Shown: positions 51,838 to 60,853 of the stretch, piece after piece | Layout: each line of letters starts with the position of its first letter | How positions within the stretch are numbered: position 1 is the stretch's first letter | DNA from: Sphaerotilus montanus | Lineage (GTDB): Bacteria > Pseudomonadota > Gammaproteobacteria > Burkholderiales > Burkholderiaceae_C | Direction of reading: 5' to 3' | Length of the DNA: 64,000 nucleotides | Assembly (NCBI RefSeq): GCF_013410775.1 | Contig: NZ_JACCFH010000001.1 | Coordinates: 806,001-870,000 of the forward strand | The notes under the pieces: model-generated | Told to the model about the DNA's origin: nothing | Seen by the model: only the letters and a program-made list of their open reading frames with translations | Database searches by the model: none | Translations under genes and position numbers: made by a program

Positions 51838-53115
51838 ATGCATTCGCTCGCCGTGACGTTCGCCTTTGCCGCCGCCCTCGTGGCGATGCTCGGCACCCGC
51901 CTGTGGCTGATCAGCCGCCAGATCCGCCACGTGGCGCAGCACCGCAGCAGCGTGCCCGCCGCGTTTGCCGACGTGGTCTCGCTCGAAGCCCACCAGAAAG
52001 CCGCCGACTACACCATCGCCCGCCAGCGCTTCGAGCTGCTGACCACCGCCTGGGGCGGCGCGATGCTGCTGGGCTGGACCTTGCTGGGCGGGCTGGACGC
52101 GGTCAACGGCGTCGTGCTGGACTGGACGCTGCCGCGCTGGGGCGCCCTGGGCTACCAGGTCGCGCTGCTCGTGGCGGTGAGCGCCATCGGCAGCGTGATC
52201 GACCTGCCCTTCGACCTGTGGCGCACCTTCCGCATCGAGCAGCAGTTCGGTTTCAACCGCATGACCTGGGGGCTGTGGCTCAAGGACGCGCTGGTCGGCA
52301 CCGTCATGGGTGCTGCGATCGGCATCCCGCTGATGGCGCTGGTGCTGTGGCTGATGTCGGCGGCGGGCGCGCTGTGGTGGCTGTGGGCGTTCGCGGTGCT
52401 GGCCGGGTTCACGCTGCTGATGCAGGTGCTCTACCCGACGGTCATCGCGCCGCTGTTCAACAAGTTCCAGCCGCTGGACGACGAGACGCATGGCCCGCTG
52501 AAAGGCCGCGTGCAGGCCTTGATGCAGCGCTGCGGCTTCCAGGCGCAGGGCCTGTACGTGATGGACGGCTCCAAGCGCTCCGCCCACGCCAACGCCTACT
52601 TCACCGGCTTCGGTGCCAGCAAGCGCGTGGTCTTCTTCGACACGCTGCTGTCGCGGCTGTCCGCGGAAGAGATCGAAGCCGTGCTCGCCCACGAACTCGG
52701 CCACTTCCACCACCGCCACGTGCCCAAGCGACTGGTCACGGTGATGGGCGTGTGGCTGGCGAGCCTGGCGCTGCTGGGCTGGCTGATGAACCAGCCGTCG
52801 TTCTACACGGGCCTAGGCGTGCAGCCGAACATGGTGGCGCCGAACCACGGCCTGGCGCTGCTGCTGCTGACGCTGGCGGGGCCGGTGTTCGGCTTCTTCA
52901 TCACGCCGATCACCGCCGCCGTGTCGCGCCGCCACGAGTTCGAGGCCGACGCCTACGCCAGCCAGCAGGCCCGCGCCGCCGACCTGAAATCCGCGCTGCT
53001 CAAGCTCTTCGAGGACAACGCGACCACGCTGACCCCCGACCCGCTGTACGTGCGTTTCCACTATTCCCACCCACCCGCGTCCGAACGCCTCGCCGCCCTC
53101 CATGCCCACTCCTGA
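51838..53115 (+). CDS. M48-family (Ste24/CAAX-type) membrane metallopeptidase
   Basis: A 425-residue zinc protease of the Ste24 subgroup. Several transmembrane helices precede the zinc motif H-E-L-G-H (in [11 protein letters not shown] near residue 285) and a later glutamate in [11 protein letters not shown] near 365. The [12 protein letters not shown] segment is typical. Bacterial members take part in membrane-protein quality control, and CAAX processing is not expected. The end overlaps rsgA by 14 bases. Confidence 0.92.
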   Translation: MHSLAVTFAFAAALVAMLGTRLWLISRQIRHVAQHRSSVPAAFADVVSLEAHQKAADYTIARQRFELLTTAWGGAMLLGWTLLGGLDAVNGVVLDWTLPRWGALGYQVALLVAVSAIGSVIDLPFDLWRTFRIEQQFGFNRMTWGLWLKDALVGTVMGAAIGIPLMALVLWLMSAAGALWWLWAFAVLAGFTLLMQVLYPTVIAPLFNKFQPLDDETHGPLKGRVQALMQRCGFQAQGLYVMDGSKRSAHANAYFTGFGASKRVVFFDTLLSRLSAEEIEAVLAHELGHFHHRHVPKRLVTVMGVWLASLALLGWLMNQPSFYTGLGVQPNMVAPNHGLALLLLTLAGPVFGFFITPITAAVSRRHEFEADAYASQQARAADLKSALLKLFEDNATTLTPDPLYVRFHYSHPPASERLAALHAHS

Positions 53116-54016
53116 ACTCGACATCGGCCTCGTCATCGCCGGCCACGGCCGCCACTACATCGTCGAGACACCGGAGGGCCGCGAGATCAAGTGCAGTCCC
53201 CGCGGCAAGAAAAGCCAGCTCGTCGTCGGCGACCGCGTGCGCTGGCAGCCCACCGACACGCTGGGCAACGAGGGCGTGATCGAGGCGATGGAGCCGCGCA
53301 CCAACCTGCTCTACCGTCAGGACGAGTGGAAGACCAAGTCCTTCGCGGCGAACCTGGACCGGCTGCTGATCCTCGTCGCCGCGGAGCCGGTGTTCAGCGA
53401 GAGCCAGCTCGCCCGGGCGCTGATCGCCGCCGAGCAGGCGCGCATCAAGGTCAGCATCCTGCTGAACAAGATCGATCTGGTCGAGTCGGCCCAGCTCGCC
53501 CGCGAGCGGCTGGCGCCCTACGTGAAGATGGGCTATGACGTGATCGAGGTCGCCATCAAGGCCCGTCCGGACGAGACGCGGGCGCGCCTGACCGACCTGC
53601 TCGCCACCGGCTCGACGCTGGTGCTCGGCCCGTCCGGCACGGGCAAGAGCACGCTGGTGAACCTGCTGGGGCTGGACGCCGCCGCACCCGTGCGCGAGAT
53701 CTCGGTCGCGCTGAACTCCGGCCGCCACACGACGACGCACACGCGCTGGTACTGGCTCGACGACGCGCACCAGGGCGCGCTGATCGATTCACCAGGCTTC
53801 CAGGAATTCGGCCTGCGCCACATCCCGGTGGAAGACCTCGCCGCGTGGATGCCGGACCTGTCGCCGTACCTGGGCCAGTGCCGGTTTGCCAACTGCAGCC
53901 ATGACCACGAGCCGGGGTGTGCGGTGCTGGCGGCGCTGGCAAAGGGCGACATTGCGCCATCGCGGCATCGGATCTATCTGGAAGTGCGCGACGAGCTGGG
54001 CCGCACGCACTACTGA
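53102..54016 (+). CDS. rsgA: Ribosome small-subunit biogenesis GTPase RsgA
   Basis: A 304-residue circularly permuted GTPase that helps 30S maturation. An N-terminal OB fold (about 1-75) precedes G4 L-L-N-K-I-D-L near 120, G1 G-P-S-G-T-G-K-S-T near 177 and G3 D-S-P-G-F-Q-E-F-G near 225. The C-terminal zinc knuckle is C-x-x-x-x-C-x-H-x-x-x-x-x-C in Q-C-R-F-A-N-C-S-H-D-H-E-P-G-C. The orn / M48 / rsgA neighbourhood is common in Burkholderiales. The 3' end overlaps the convergent LysR gene by seven bases. Confidence 0.96.
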   Translation: MPTPELDIGLVIAGHGRHYIVETPEGREIKCSPRGKKSQLVVGDRVRWQPTDTLGNEGVIEAMEPRTNLLYRQDEWKTKSFAANLDRLLILVAAEPVFSESQLARALIAAEQARIKVSILLNKIDLVESAQLARERLAPYVKMGYDVIEVAIKARPDETRARLTDLLATGSTLVLGPSGTGKSTLVNLLGLDAAAPVREISVALNSGRHTTTHTRWYWLDDAHQGALIDSPGFQEFGLRHIPVEDLAAWMPDLSPYLGQCRFANCSHDHEPGCAVLAALAKGDIAPSRHRIYLEVRDELGRTHY

Positions 54017-54930
54017 CCCGTTGGCTCCTGCGGGTCGAGCACCACGGACGCCGCCCGCCAGACACAGTCCCGCAGCGTGCGCACGCTGGCCGAATCGAGC
54101 CGCCAGCTCTGCCAGTACAGCGCCACCGAGACGCTGTGGCCGGGGCAGAGATCGACCAGCGTCCCCTCCGCCAGCGCCGCCGCCGCCAGCGCGACCGGGT
54201 GCAGGCCCCAGCCGAGTCCGGCGATGGCCGCATCCAGAAAGCCCTGCGCCGAGGGCACCCACCACTGCGGCGGCGTGCAGTCCTCGCCGATCACCTGGGC
54301 GAGGAAACGGTGCTGCATCTGGTCCTTCTGGTTGTAGACCAGCATGGGCGCGCGCCGGAAGCCCTCGGCCAGCGACACGCCGGCAAAGTGCCGCTGCGCA
54401 TAGGCCGGACTCACCGCCGCGATGTAGCGCATCGACCCGAGCGCATCGACCCGGCAGCCGCCCACCGGCTCGGCCGCAGCCGTCACGGCACCGAACACGG
54501 TGCCGTTCTTCAGCCACTCGCGGGTGTGGTCCTGGTCATCGACCTGCAGCGCCAGCGTGTCGCCGGTGCGGCTGTGAAAATCGGCCATCGCGGGTATGAA
54601 CCAAGTCGCCAGACTGTCGGCGTTGACGGCCACGGGGATGCTGCGCGGCCGGGCGCCGGGCGCACCCGCCTCGACCAGTGGCTGCAGGTCGTTCTGCAGG
54701 TCGGTTTCGAGCATCTCGATCTGCAGGTAGTGCCGGTACAGCCGCGCACCTTCGGGGGTCGGGGTGACCGGCGCCGCGCGCACCAGCAGCACGCAGCCCA
54801 GCCGCTCCTCCAGCGCCTTGACCCGCTGCGACACGGCGGACGGCGTCACGTGCAGCTCCCGCGCCGCGCGCTCGAAGCTGCCCAGGCGCAGCACGGTGGA
54901 CAGGGCACGCAGTGCGACAAGGTCGATCAT
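54010..54930 (-). CDS. argP: LysR-family regulator ArgP (IciA)
   Basis: A 306-residue LysR regulator. The helix-turn-helix reads G-S-F-E-R-A-A-R-E-L-H-V-T-P-S-A-V-S-Q-R near residue 18. The effector domain has the ArgP-type phrases A-V-N-A-D-S-L-A-T-W-F and G-L-G-W-G-L-H-P. ArgP senses lysine and arginine and activates the exporter gene argO/lysE. That gene lies divergently 75 bases away, which makes the assignment strong. Confidence 0.92.
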   Translation of the reverse strand: MIDLVALRALSTVLRLGSFERAARELHVTPSAVSQRVKALEERLGCVLLVRAAPVTPTPEGARLYRHYLQIEMLETDLQNDLQPLVEAGAPGARPRSIPVAVNADSLATWFIPAMADFHSRTGDTLALQVDDQDHTREWLKNGTVFGAVTAAAEPVGGCRVDALGSMRYIAAVSPAYAQRHFAGVSLAEGFRRAPMLVYNQKDQMQHRFLAQVIGEDCTPPQWWVPSAQGFLDAAIAGLGWGLHPVALAAAALAEGTLVDLCPGHSVSVALYWQSWRLDSASVRTLRDCVWRAASVVLDPQEPTGQ

Positions 54931-54941
54931 GAAGTGAAGCT

Positions 54942-54971
54942 CAGCTTAATCATGGTTAGGAAGTTTAGCTG
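54942..54971. promoter_or_regulatory. Candidate ArgP operator
   Basis: Near-perfect 8-base arms CAGCTTAA and TTTAGCTG (seven of eight pair) are 14 bases apart in the argP/argO gap. The site is AT-rich against a GC-rich background and well placed to control both genes. Confidence 0.5.
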
Positions 54972-55005
54972 TACTACGCCAGCGCGCCGCCCTACGCTGA
55001 CCCCC

Positions 55006-55629
55006 ATGAACACCAGCACCTACTTCCTCGGCATGGCCGCCAGCGCCGGTCTGATCATGGCCATCGGCGCCCAGAACGCCTTCATCCTGCGCCAGGGCGT
55101 GCGGCGCGAGCATGTGGCGGCGGTGGTCGCCGTGTGCGCGGTGTCGGACGCGGCGCTGATCGCGCTCGGCACGGCGGGCATCGGCGCCGCGTCCGCGGTC
55201 TTTCCCCTGGCGATCCCGCTCATGACGGTCGCCGGCATCCTGTTCCTGTCGGTCTACGGCCTGCAGGCGGCGCGGCGCGCGTGGCGGCCCACGGGCGATG
55301 GTCTGCACGGGCATGGCGGTGCGGCGCTGACCTTGCGCTCGGCCCTGCTGCAGGCGGCGGCCTTCAGTTGGCTCAACCCGCATGCCTGGCTCGACACGAC
55401 CGTGCTGCTGGGCTCGCTGGCCAATGCACAGGGGGATGCGGGACGCTGGGCCTTTGCCGCCGGCGCGATGACGTCGAGCCTGCTGTGGTTCACCGTGCTG
55501 GCGTGGGCCGCCGGACGCCTGGCGCCGCTGTTCCGCCGGCCGCACACGTGGCGCGTGTTCGACGCCGGCGTGGCCATGATGATGATCGCGCTGGCCGGCG
55601 GCCTGACGATGCAGACCCTGAAGGGTTGA
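55006..55629 (+). CDS. argO: LysE/ArgO-family amino acid exporter
   Basis: A 207-residue inner-membrane exporter of basic amino acids with about six helices. The signature G-L-I-M-A-I-G-A-Q-N-A-F-I-L-R-Q-G near residue 15 and F-S-W-L-N-P-H-A-W-L-D-T near residue 120 are typical of LysE/ArgO. Divergent argP supports export of lysine or arginine under ArgP control. The ATG at 55006 gives the family N-terminus. Confidence 0.93.
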   Translation: MNTSTYFLGMAASAGLIMAIGAQNAFILRQGVRREHVAAVVAVCAVSDAALIALGTAGIGAASAVFPLAIPLMTVAGILFLSVYGLQAARRAWRPTGDGLHGHGGAALTLRSALLQAAAFSWLNPHAWLDTTVLLGSLANAQGDAGRWAFAAGAMTSSLLWFTVLAWAAGRLAPLFRRPHTWRVFDAGVAMMMIALAGGLTMQTLKG

Positions 55630-55647
55630 GAACCCGGGGCGAGCGGA

Positions 55648-56640
55648 TCAGCCCAGCCGGTTCGCCAGCGACAGCAGTGCCAGCAGCATCATCCACAGCA
55701 CCATCGAACGCCACACCAGCCCGACCACCGAGCGCAGATGCGCCAGCGTCGGTGGTGCGCCCGGTGTGCTGCCCTGCCCGTCGGTCACCTCTTCGCCCGG
55801 CAGCGCCACGGCAAAGTTGCCGGCCACCCGCGCAGCCAGGGAGGGCGCCTCGGCACCGCCCAGCGACACGCCACAGGCCCCCGCCGCCGCGGACAGCAGG
55901 ATGCCGTCGTTCGACTGCTTCCACAGCCCTGCGCACTGCCGCCAGCAGTCCACGGCCTCCTCGAAGTTGCCGACCACCGCAAAACCGGCGGCCGTCAGCC
56001 GCGCCGGAACATGGTCGAGCACCGAGAACGCGGCCTGCGAACGCAGCATCAGCGCGCCATTGACCGGCGCGGTTTCGGCGCGGATCTTGAAGGCCCAGTA
56101 GCGGGCGCAGAACTCCGACATGCGGTAGACCACCGCCCCCACCGGCCCCAGCCCGAGCGCCGAGCCCAGCACGAACCAGAAAAACACGCCGAACACATGC
56201 CGGTGCGCGGCCAGCAGCGCGTGTTCGATGACGTGGCGCAGCAGTTCGGTGCGGGGCAGTTCGCTGGCGTCCAGGTGGCGCCACTCCTGCAGCACGCTGC
56301 GGGCGCGGTCTTCGTCGCCCTGCTCCAGCGCGTCGCGGATGTCGGTGAAGTAGTGGCTGAACTGGCGGAAGCCGAGCGTCAGGTACAGGATCAGCAGGTT
56401 GAAGCCGAGCGCCAGGATCAGGCTCTGGTGGTGCAGCAGCGCAAACGCGCCCCAGACCACCAGCGCCGGCGTGAACACGGTCACCATCCAGACCACCCAG
56501 GCGTGGTGCTCCTTGCCCGCGTCAAAGTTGCGCGCAGTCCAGCGCGCCCAGTCGATCAGTGCTTCGTGAACGGGGTTGCCCTGCGGCAGAGGCCGCAGTT
56601 GCTCAACGATCAGGGCCAGCAGGACGGCAAGGAAACTCAT
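55648..56640 (-). CDS. CobD/CbiB-like membrane protein
   Basis: A 330-residue integral membrane protein similar to CobD/CbiB, the adenosylcobinamide-phosphate synthase, but in a form widespread in Burkholderiales next to rplS and without other cobalamin genes nearby. Seen: L-A-V-L-L-A-L-I-V-E-Q-L-R-P-L at the start, G-A-V-V-Y-R-M-S-E-F near residue 170, and F-S-V-L-D-H-V-P-A-R-L-T-A near 205, which corresponds to the CbiB D-x-x-P-A-R-L motif. Whether it retains the cobalamin reaction is uncertain. It is 59 bases downstream of the NUDIX gene on the same strand. Confidence 0.78.
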   Translation of the reverse strand: MSFLAVLLALIVEQLRPLPQGNPVHEALIDWARWTARNFDAGKEHHAWVVWMVTVFTPALVVWGAFALLHHQSLILALGFNLLILYLTLGFRQFSHYFTDIRDALEQGDEDRARSVLQEWRHLDASELPRTELLRHVIEHALLAAHRHVFGVFFWFVLGSALGLGPVGAVVYRMSEFCARYWAFKIRAETAPVNGALMLRSQAAFSVLDHVPARLTAAGFAVVGNFEEAVDCWRQCAGLWKQSNDGILLSAAAGACGVSLGGAEAPSLAARVAGNFAVALPGEEVTDGQGSTPGAPPTLAHLRSVVGLVWRSMVLWMMLLALLSLANRLG

Positions 56641-56699
56641 GCCGTCAATGATAACGGTGTGAACAACGGCACGGCACGGGCCTTCACGCGCATCAACAA

Positions 56700-57404
56700 T
56701 CAGGCAGCCAGAAAGCGGTAGAGGTTGCGCAGCATCGCCGCCGTGGCACCCCAGATGAAGTACTCGCGCTCGTCGCCTTCCGCCGACGGGCCGCGCCAGG
56801 GCATCGACAGGAACTTCCGGCGCTCGGTGGGCGTGTCGAAGAGGTGGATCTGGTGGTGGGCGGGTGTCATCAGGAACTCCAGCGGCACCTCGAACGCCTC
56901 GGCGACCTCGCCGCCGTCGATCTGCAGCGCGAATGGCGGGTGCACCAATGCCACCACCGGGGTCACGACGTAGGACGTGACCGTGGTGTAGGTGGGCAGC
57001 GCGCCGATCACTTCGATGGACCGGCCCTCCAGACCGATTTCCTCGCGCGCCTCGCGCAGCGCGGTCACGACCGGATCCACCTCGCCGGGATCCACCCGTC
57101 CCCCGGGGAAACTGATCTGCCCGGCGTGGTGGCGCAGGTGGTCGGTGCGGCGGGTCAGCAGCACGCGCAGCCCCTCCTCGCGCACCACCAGCGCCACCAG
57201 CACGGCCGCGGCTGCCGGCGCACGCTCCGACAGCGGGCCACCACCGTCTCCGCGGAATTCCGGCCGCCAGTCGGGCGGCGAGGCGAACCGCGCCTTGAGT
57301 CGGGCCGGTTGCAGACGCTCACCGGACAGCGCCGGCAGGTGGGAGTCCGCGCTGGCCACCGGCACGGCACGTGGATCGCGGATCAGGGTGGGCGGTCGGG
57401 ACAT
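56700..57404 (-). CDS. NUDIX CoA pyrophosphatase-type hydrolase
   Basis: A 234-residue NUDIX hydrolase. The NUDIX box runs from G-G-R-V-D-P-G-E through R-E-A-R-E-E-I-G-L near residue 105. It is preceded by the UPF0035-type R-R-T-D-H-L-R-H-H-A-G-Q-I-S-F-P, the signature of CoA-pyrophosphatase members (NudL type) that cleave CoA to phosphopantetheine and 3',5'-ADP. Two in-frame ATGs at 57404 and 57416 lack clear ribosome-binding sites, and I chose the shorter. Confidence 0.88.
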   Translation of the reverse strand: MSRPPTLIRDPRAVPVASADSHLPALSGERLQPARLKARFASPPDWRPEFRGDGGGPLSERAPAAAAVLVALVVREEGLRVLLTRRTDHLRHHAGQISFPGGRVDPGEVDPVVTALREAREEIGLEGRSIEVIGALPTYTTVTSYVVTPVVALVHPPFALQIDGGEVAEAFEVPLEFLMTPAHHQIHLFDTPTERRKFLSMPWRGPSAEGDEREYFIWGATAAMLRNLYRFLAA

Positions 57405-57423
57405 GCCGTTCAGCATAGGCCGA

Positions 57424-57452
57424 AAACGACAAAGCCGCCCGAAGGCGGCCTT
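57424..57452 (-). terminator. Terminator of the rpsP-rimM-trmD-rplS operon
   Basis: In the leftward direction, stem GCCGCC-TTCG-GGCGGC is followed by TTTGTCGTTTT, about 55 bases after the rplS stop. It ends the ribosomal operon just before the NUDIX gene. Confidence 0.8.
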
Positions 57453-57505
57453 GTTGCCGAGGCGTCCTGCGTGCAGGATGCCTGGGTCGGCGGGTGAGCC
57501 AGCGA

Positions 57506-57859
57506 TCAGGCCAGCTTTTCCTTGATGCGTGCCGACTTGCCGCTGCGCTGGCGCAGGTAGTACAGCTTGGCGCGGCGGACGTCACCGCGGCGCTTGACTT
57601 CGATGTTGGCGATCAGCGGGCTGTACAGCTGGAACGTGCGTTCCACGCCTTCGCCGCTGGAGATCTTGCGCACGATGAAGTTGCTGTTCAGGCCACGGTT
57701 GCGGCGGGCGATCACGACACCTTCGTAGGCCTGCACGCGCTTGCGGGTGCCTTCGACGACGTTGACGCTGACGATCACCGTGTCGCCAGGGGCGAAGACG
57801 GGGATGGTCTTGTTCAGTCGAGCGATTTCTTCTTGCTCGAGTTCTTGGATCAGGTTCAT
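57506..57859 (-). CDS. rplS: 50S ribosomal protein L19
   Basis: A 117-residue ribosomal protein at the 30S-50S interface. [11 protein letters not shown] at the start, [16 protein letters not shown] and R-R-A-K-L-Y-Y-L-R at the end are conserved. The ATG at 57859 is preceded by GGAG. It is the last gene of the rpsP-rimM-trmD-rplS operon. Confidence 0.97.
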   Translation of the reverse strand: MNLIQELEQEEIARLNKTIPVFAPGDTVIVSVNVVEGTRKRVQAYEGVVIARRNRGLNSNFIVRKISSGEGVERTFQLYSPLIANIEVKRRGDVRRAKLYYLRQRSGKSARIKEKLA

Positions 57860-57944
57860 GGGAGCTCCAGGCGATCGTGCTTGCAAGGGCGGGGGCTCAT
57901 GCCGAGCACCCGACTGCCTTCAGGCAGAGGATCAAAACCCAAGA

Positions 57945-58685
57945 TTATAGCCGGATTTTCGACAGGTACAGCTCGTCGGCCCGGCTGAGCCGGCCAGCCT
58001 GGCGGGCCGCGGCGATCAGGTCGGGGCGGCGGCGTGCCGTCAGCTCCAGCTGCCGCTCGCGGCGCCAGGTGGCGATGTGCGCGTGGTGGCCCGACAGTAG
58101 CACGGGTGGCACGGCGTCGTCGCCCAGCGTCTCGGGACGGCTGTAGTGCGGGCAGTCGAGCAGACCGTCGGAAAAGCTGTCCTGCTCGTGCGAGGCTGCC
58201 GCATTCAGGACACCCGGCTGCAGGCGCGTCACGGCGTCCAGCAGCGTCAGTGCGGGCAGTTCGCCACCGGACAGCACGAAGTCGCCCAGGCTGAGTTCCT
58301 CGTCCACATGGCGGTCGATGAAGCGCTGGTCCAGCCCTTCGTAGCGGCCGCAGACCAGGATCGCCCCCGGACTGGCGGCCAGCGCCTGCACCCGCGACTG
58401 CGTCAGCGTGGCCCCGGCGGGACTGAAGAGGATGACCGGCGCGGCCTCGACCCGGTCGGCGCGGATGGCCGCGAGCGCACGCTCCAGCGGCTCGACCAGC
58501 ATCACCATGCCCGGGCCGCCGCCATAGGCGCGATCGTCGACGCGGCGGTAGGTGTTGTCGGCGTGGTCGCGCAGCGGCCACAGGCGCACGTCGACCTGCC
58601 CGGTCGTGTAGGCGCGGCGCGTCACGCCGACCTTCAGGAAGGGGTCGAACAGTTCGGGAAACAGGGTGACGATGTCGAAGCGCAC
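57945..58685 (-). CDS. trmD: tRNA (guanine37-N1)-methyltransferase
   Basis: A SPOUT-class methyltransferase of 246 residues that methylates G37 of tRNAs using S-adenosylmethionine and prevents frameshifting. It begins M-R-F-D-I-V-T-L-F-P-E-L-F. The trefoil-knot SAM site is G-R-Y-E-G-L-D-Q-R-F-I-D near residue 115 followed by L-S-L-G-D-F-V-L-S-G-G-E-L-P-A. It lies 16 bases after rimM. Confidence 0.97.
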   Translation of the reverse strand: MRFDIVTLFPELFDPFLKVGVTRRAYTTGQVDVRLWPLRDHADNTYRRVDDRAYGGGPGMVMLVEPLERALAAIRADRVEAAPVILFSPAGATLTQSRVQALAASPGAILVCGRYEGLDQRFIDRHVDEELSLGDFVLSGGELPALTLLDAVTRLQPGVLNAAASHEQDSFSDGLLDCPHYSRPETLGDDAVPPVLLSGHHAHIATWRRERQLELTARRRPDLIAAARQAGRLSRADELYLSKIRL

Positions 58686-58701
58686 GGCAGGCGCAGCGGG
58701 G

Positions 58702-59295
58702 TCAGTAGTCCAGACCCCAGTCGGCGACGATGCGCCGCTCGGTCAGGCTGACATCGTCGATGTAGGCGGCGACGAAGGGAATCAGGCGCTCGACGGTGCG
58801 GGGCGTGCCGGCCTCGTCGACGCTCTCGGCGGTCAGGCGCATCACGCTGTGGGCGCCGGTGTCCATCATCTCGGCGACCGTGCCCAGCGCAGCGCCGTCA
58901 CGGTTGACGACGTTCAGGCCGATCAGGTCGATCCAGTAGTACTCGCCGTCGTCCGTCTTCGGGAAGATCGAACGCGACACGAAGATGCGGGCGCCGCGCA
59001 GCGCTTCGGCGCCATTGCGGTCGGCCACTTCGCGCACGGAGGCGATCACGCCGTCGCTGTGCTCCTTGACCAGCGTGACGTTCAGCACCTTGGGCAGCGC
59101 AGGCGCCTCCTTGGCGCGCGGCTTGCCGGCAGGCGGCTGCAGGAACCAGTGCCGTGCCTTGAGCACGACCTGCGGATCCGCCGCGTACGGCTGGATCCGC
59201 AGCCAGCCCTTGATGCCCCAGGCATCGGCCACCCGCGCGACCTCGATGGCGTCATCGGGCCAGGCCACGGCGTCATCGGTGGTGGTCACGGTCAT
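58702..59295 (-). CDS. rimM: 16S rRNA processing protein RimM
   Basis: A 197-residue 30S maturation factor. The N-terminal RimM domain has V-A-R-V-A-D-A-W-G-I-K-G-W-L near residue 20. The C-terminal PRC barrel has D-G-E-Y-Y-W-I-D-L-I-G-L near residue 118 and L-I-P-F-V-A-A-Y-I-D-D-V near 175. It lies between rpsP and trmD, 35 and 16 bases away. Confidence 0.96.
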   Translation of the reverse strand: MTVTTTDDAVAWPDDAIEVARVADAWGIKGWLRIQPYAADPQVVLKARHWFLQPPAGKPRAKEAPALPKVLNVTLVKEHSDGVIASVREVADRNGAEALRGARIFVSRSIFPKTDDGEYYWIDLIGLNVVNRDGAALGTVAEMMDTGAHSVMRLTAESVDEAGTPRTVERLIPFVAAYIDDVSLTERRIVADWGLDY

Positions 59296-59330
59296 GGTGG
59301 GGGTGCTCGGGGCGGTCAGGGCAAGGGCAA

Positions 59331-59603
59331 TCAGGCAGCGGCGACGACGGGCGCAGCGACCGTGGACTTGGCTTGCTTGATCAGGCGTTCGACGGTGGGC
59401 GACAGTTGTGCACCGACGCTCGTCCAGTAGTCGACGCGGTCGAACGCGACGCGCAGGGCTTCGGCCTGGCCAGACGCGACCGGGTTGTAGAAGCCGACGC
59501 GCTCGATGAAGCGGCCGTCACGGCGGTTCTGGCTGTGGGCCACGACCAGGTTGTAGAACGGGCGCTTCTTGGCGCCGCCACGGGAAAGACGAATCACGAC
59601 CAT
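59331..59603 (-). CDS. rpsP: 30S ribosomal protein S16
   Basis: A 90-residue ribosomal protein. The start [17 protein letters not shown] and the segment [13 protein letters not shown] near residue 32 are conserved. The ATG at 59603 is preceded by AAGGAA. An open frame upstream to 59897 is not part of the gene. It is first in the rpsP-rimM-trmD-rplS operon. Confidence 0.97.
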   Translation of the reverse strand: MVVIRLSRGGAKKRPFYNLVVAHSQNRRDGRFIERVGFYNPVASGQAEALRVAFDRVDYWTSVGAQLSPTVERLIKQAKSTVAAPVVAAA

Positions 59604-59693
59604 GATGTTTCCTTGATCAAAGGTATAGAAGGCAAAACCAGAGACCCACGCGACCAGGAGACACTCAGGCCAGCAGATCAGACAATGCCGTGC

Positions 59694-59711
59694 GCAAGTC
59701 CGGCGACTTGC
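59694..59711 (-). other. Inverted repeat in the rpsP upstream region
   Basis: Perfect 7-base arms GCAAGTC and GACTTGC with loop CGGC are found about 91 bases before rpsP, in a 213-base gap shared with the divergent acetyltransferase gene. It might be a leader hairpin or an operator. Confidence 0.35.
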
Positions 59712-59816
59712 AAGCGACAACCACTTTCTTCCCGACCCCGTTAGATCGCGCTGCGTGGCATGCTGCCGGTCAGCCGTCATCGGAAAACCGCGGATTATAA
59801 ACTTTCCCAGACCCAC

Positions 59817-60380
59817 ATGAACGCTCCCACGATCCGACCCAGTCACGAGGCCGACTTGCAGGCCATCACCGAGATCTATGCCGCGAACGTCGAACACGGC
59901 ACCGGCACCTTCGAGATCGATGCGCCGGACCTTGCCGAGATGACCCGGCGCCGCGCCGATGTACTCGGCAAGGGGCTACCCTGGATCGTCGTCGAACACG
60001 ATCTCGGCCAGGGCAGCGAGGTGCTCGGCTATGCCTACGCCAACCACTTCCGCGCCCGTCCCGCCTGGCGCTACGCACTGGAGGATTCGATCTATCTGTC
60101 CCCACGCGCCCACCGCCTGGGGCTGGGCCGGCTGCTGCTGGCCGAGCTGATCGCGCAGTGCACGGCGCTGGGTGCGCGGCAACTGCTCGCGGTGATCGGC
60201 GACTCGGACAACCTCGGCTCCATCGGCGTGCACCGCGCCTGCGGATTCGAGACACTCGGCGTGATGCGCTCGGTCGGATGGAAATTCGATCGCTGGCTCG
60301 ATGTGGTGATGATGCAACGCGCACTGGGAGCCGGCGACCAGATCACCCCGACGACCCCCTGGCCGGGAGCCTCGGCATGA
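59817..60380 (+). CDS. GNAT-family N-acetyltransferase (phosphinothricin-acetyltransferase-like)
   Basis: A 187-residue GNAT acetyltransferase of the Pat/YncA group. It begins [17 protein letters not shown], has the active region G-T-G-T-F-E near residue 28, the acetyl-CoA pyrophosphate loop R-L-G-L-G-R-L-L-L near residue 100 and [11 protein letters not shown] near 140. Members acetylate amine groups of methionine derivatives or phosphinothricin, but the native substrate is uncertain. Its stop overlaps the next start (ATGA). Confidence 0.9.
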   Translation: MNAPTIRPSHEADLQAITEIYAANVEHGTGTFEIDAPDLAEMTRRRADVLGKGLPWIVVEHDLGQGSEVLGYAYANHFRARPAWRYALEDSIYLSPRAHRLGLGRLLLAELIAQCTALGARQLLAVIGDSDNLGSIGVHRACGFETLGVMRSVGWKFDRWLDVVMMQRALGAGDQITPTTPWPGASA

Positions 60381-60832
60381 GCGCCGTGAAATCGAAGACG
60401 CTGGCCACCTGGCTTGCCGTGGTGGGCGGGGGTTTCGGGCTGCACCGGTTCTACCTGCACGGCCTGCGCGACCTGTGGGGCTGGGCACACGTGCCGCTGA
60501 CGCTGCTGGGCATGGCCGGCGTGCAGCGCATGCTGGCCTTCGGCGTGGACGACACCGCCGCCCCGTGGCTGCTGCCGCTGGGCGGGGTGTCGATCGTCGC
60601 GGGCATGCTCGCGGCCATCCTGTGCGGCCTGAGCCCCGACGAGCGCTGGGACGCCCGCCACAACCCCGGCGCGCCGGCCGGCCAGGGCTCCCCGGCGGGG
60701 GGCTGGGGCGCGGTCCTCGGCGTGATCGCGGCGCTGCTGATCGGTGCGACGGTGCTGCTGTCGTCGATCACCTTCACGCTGCAGCGCTACTTCGAGGCCG
60801 AGGCCGAAGCGGCCCACCAGATCAGCCGCTGA
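60377..60832 (+). CDS. Small membrane protein with TM2-like N-terminus
   Basis: A 151-residue predicted inner-membrane protein. The N-terminus L-A-V-V-G-G-G-F-G-L-H-R-F-Y-L resembles the first helix and G-x-H-R-F-Y turn of TM2-domain proteins. Three further hydrophobic segments follow, then a short Glu/Ala-rich end. No function can be given. It is translationally coupled to the acetyltransferase gene. Confidence 0.75.
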   Translation: MSAVKSKTLATWLAVVGGGFGLHRFYLHGLRDLWGWAHVPLTLLGMAGVQRMLAFGVDDTAAPWLLPLGGVSIVAGMLAAILCGLSPDERWDARHNPGAPAGQGSPAGGWGAVLGVIAALLIGATVLLSSITFTLQRYFEAEAEAAHQISR

Positions 60833-60853
60833 ACGCCCTCGTCCCGGCCCGGC

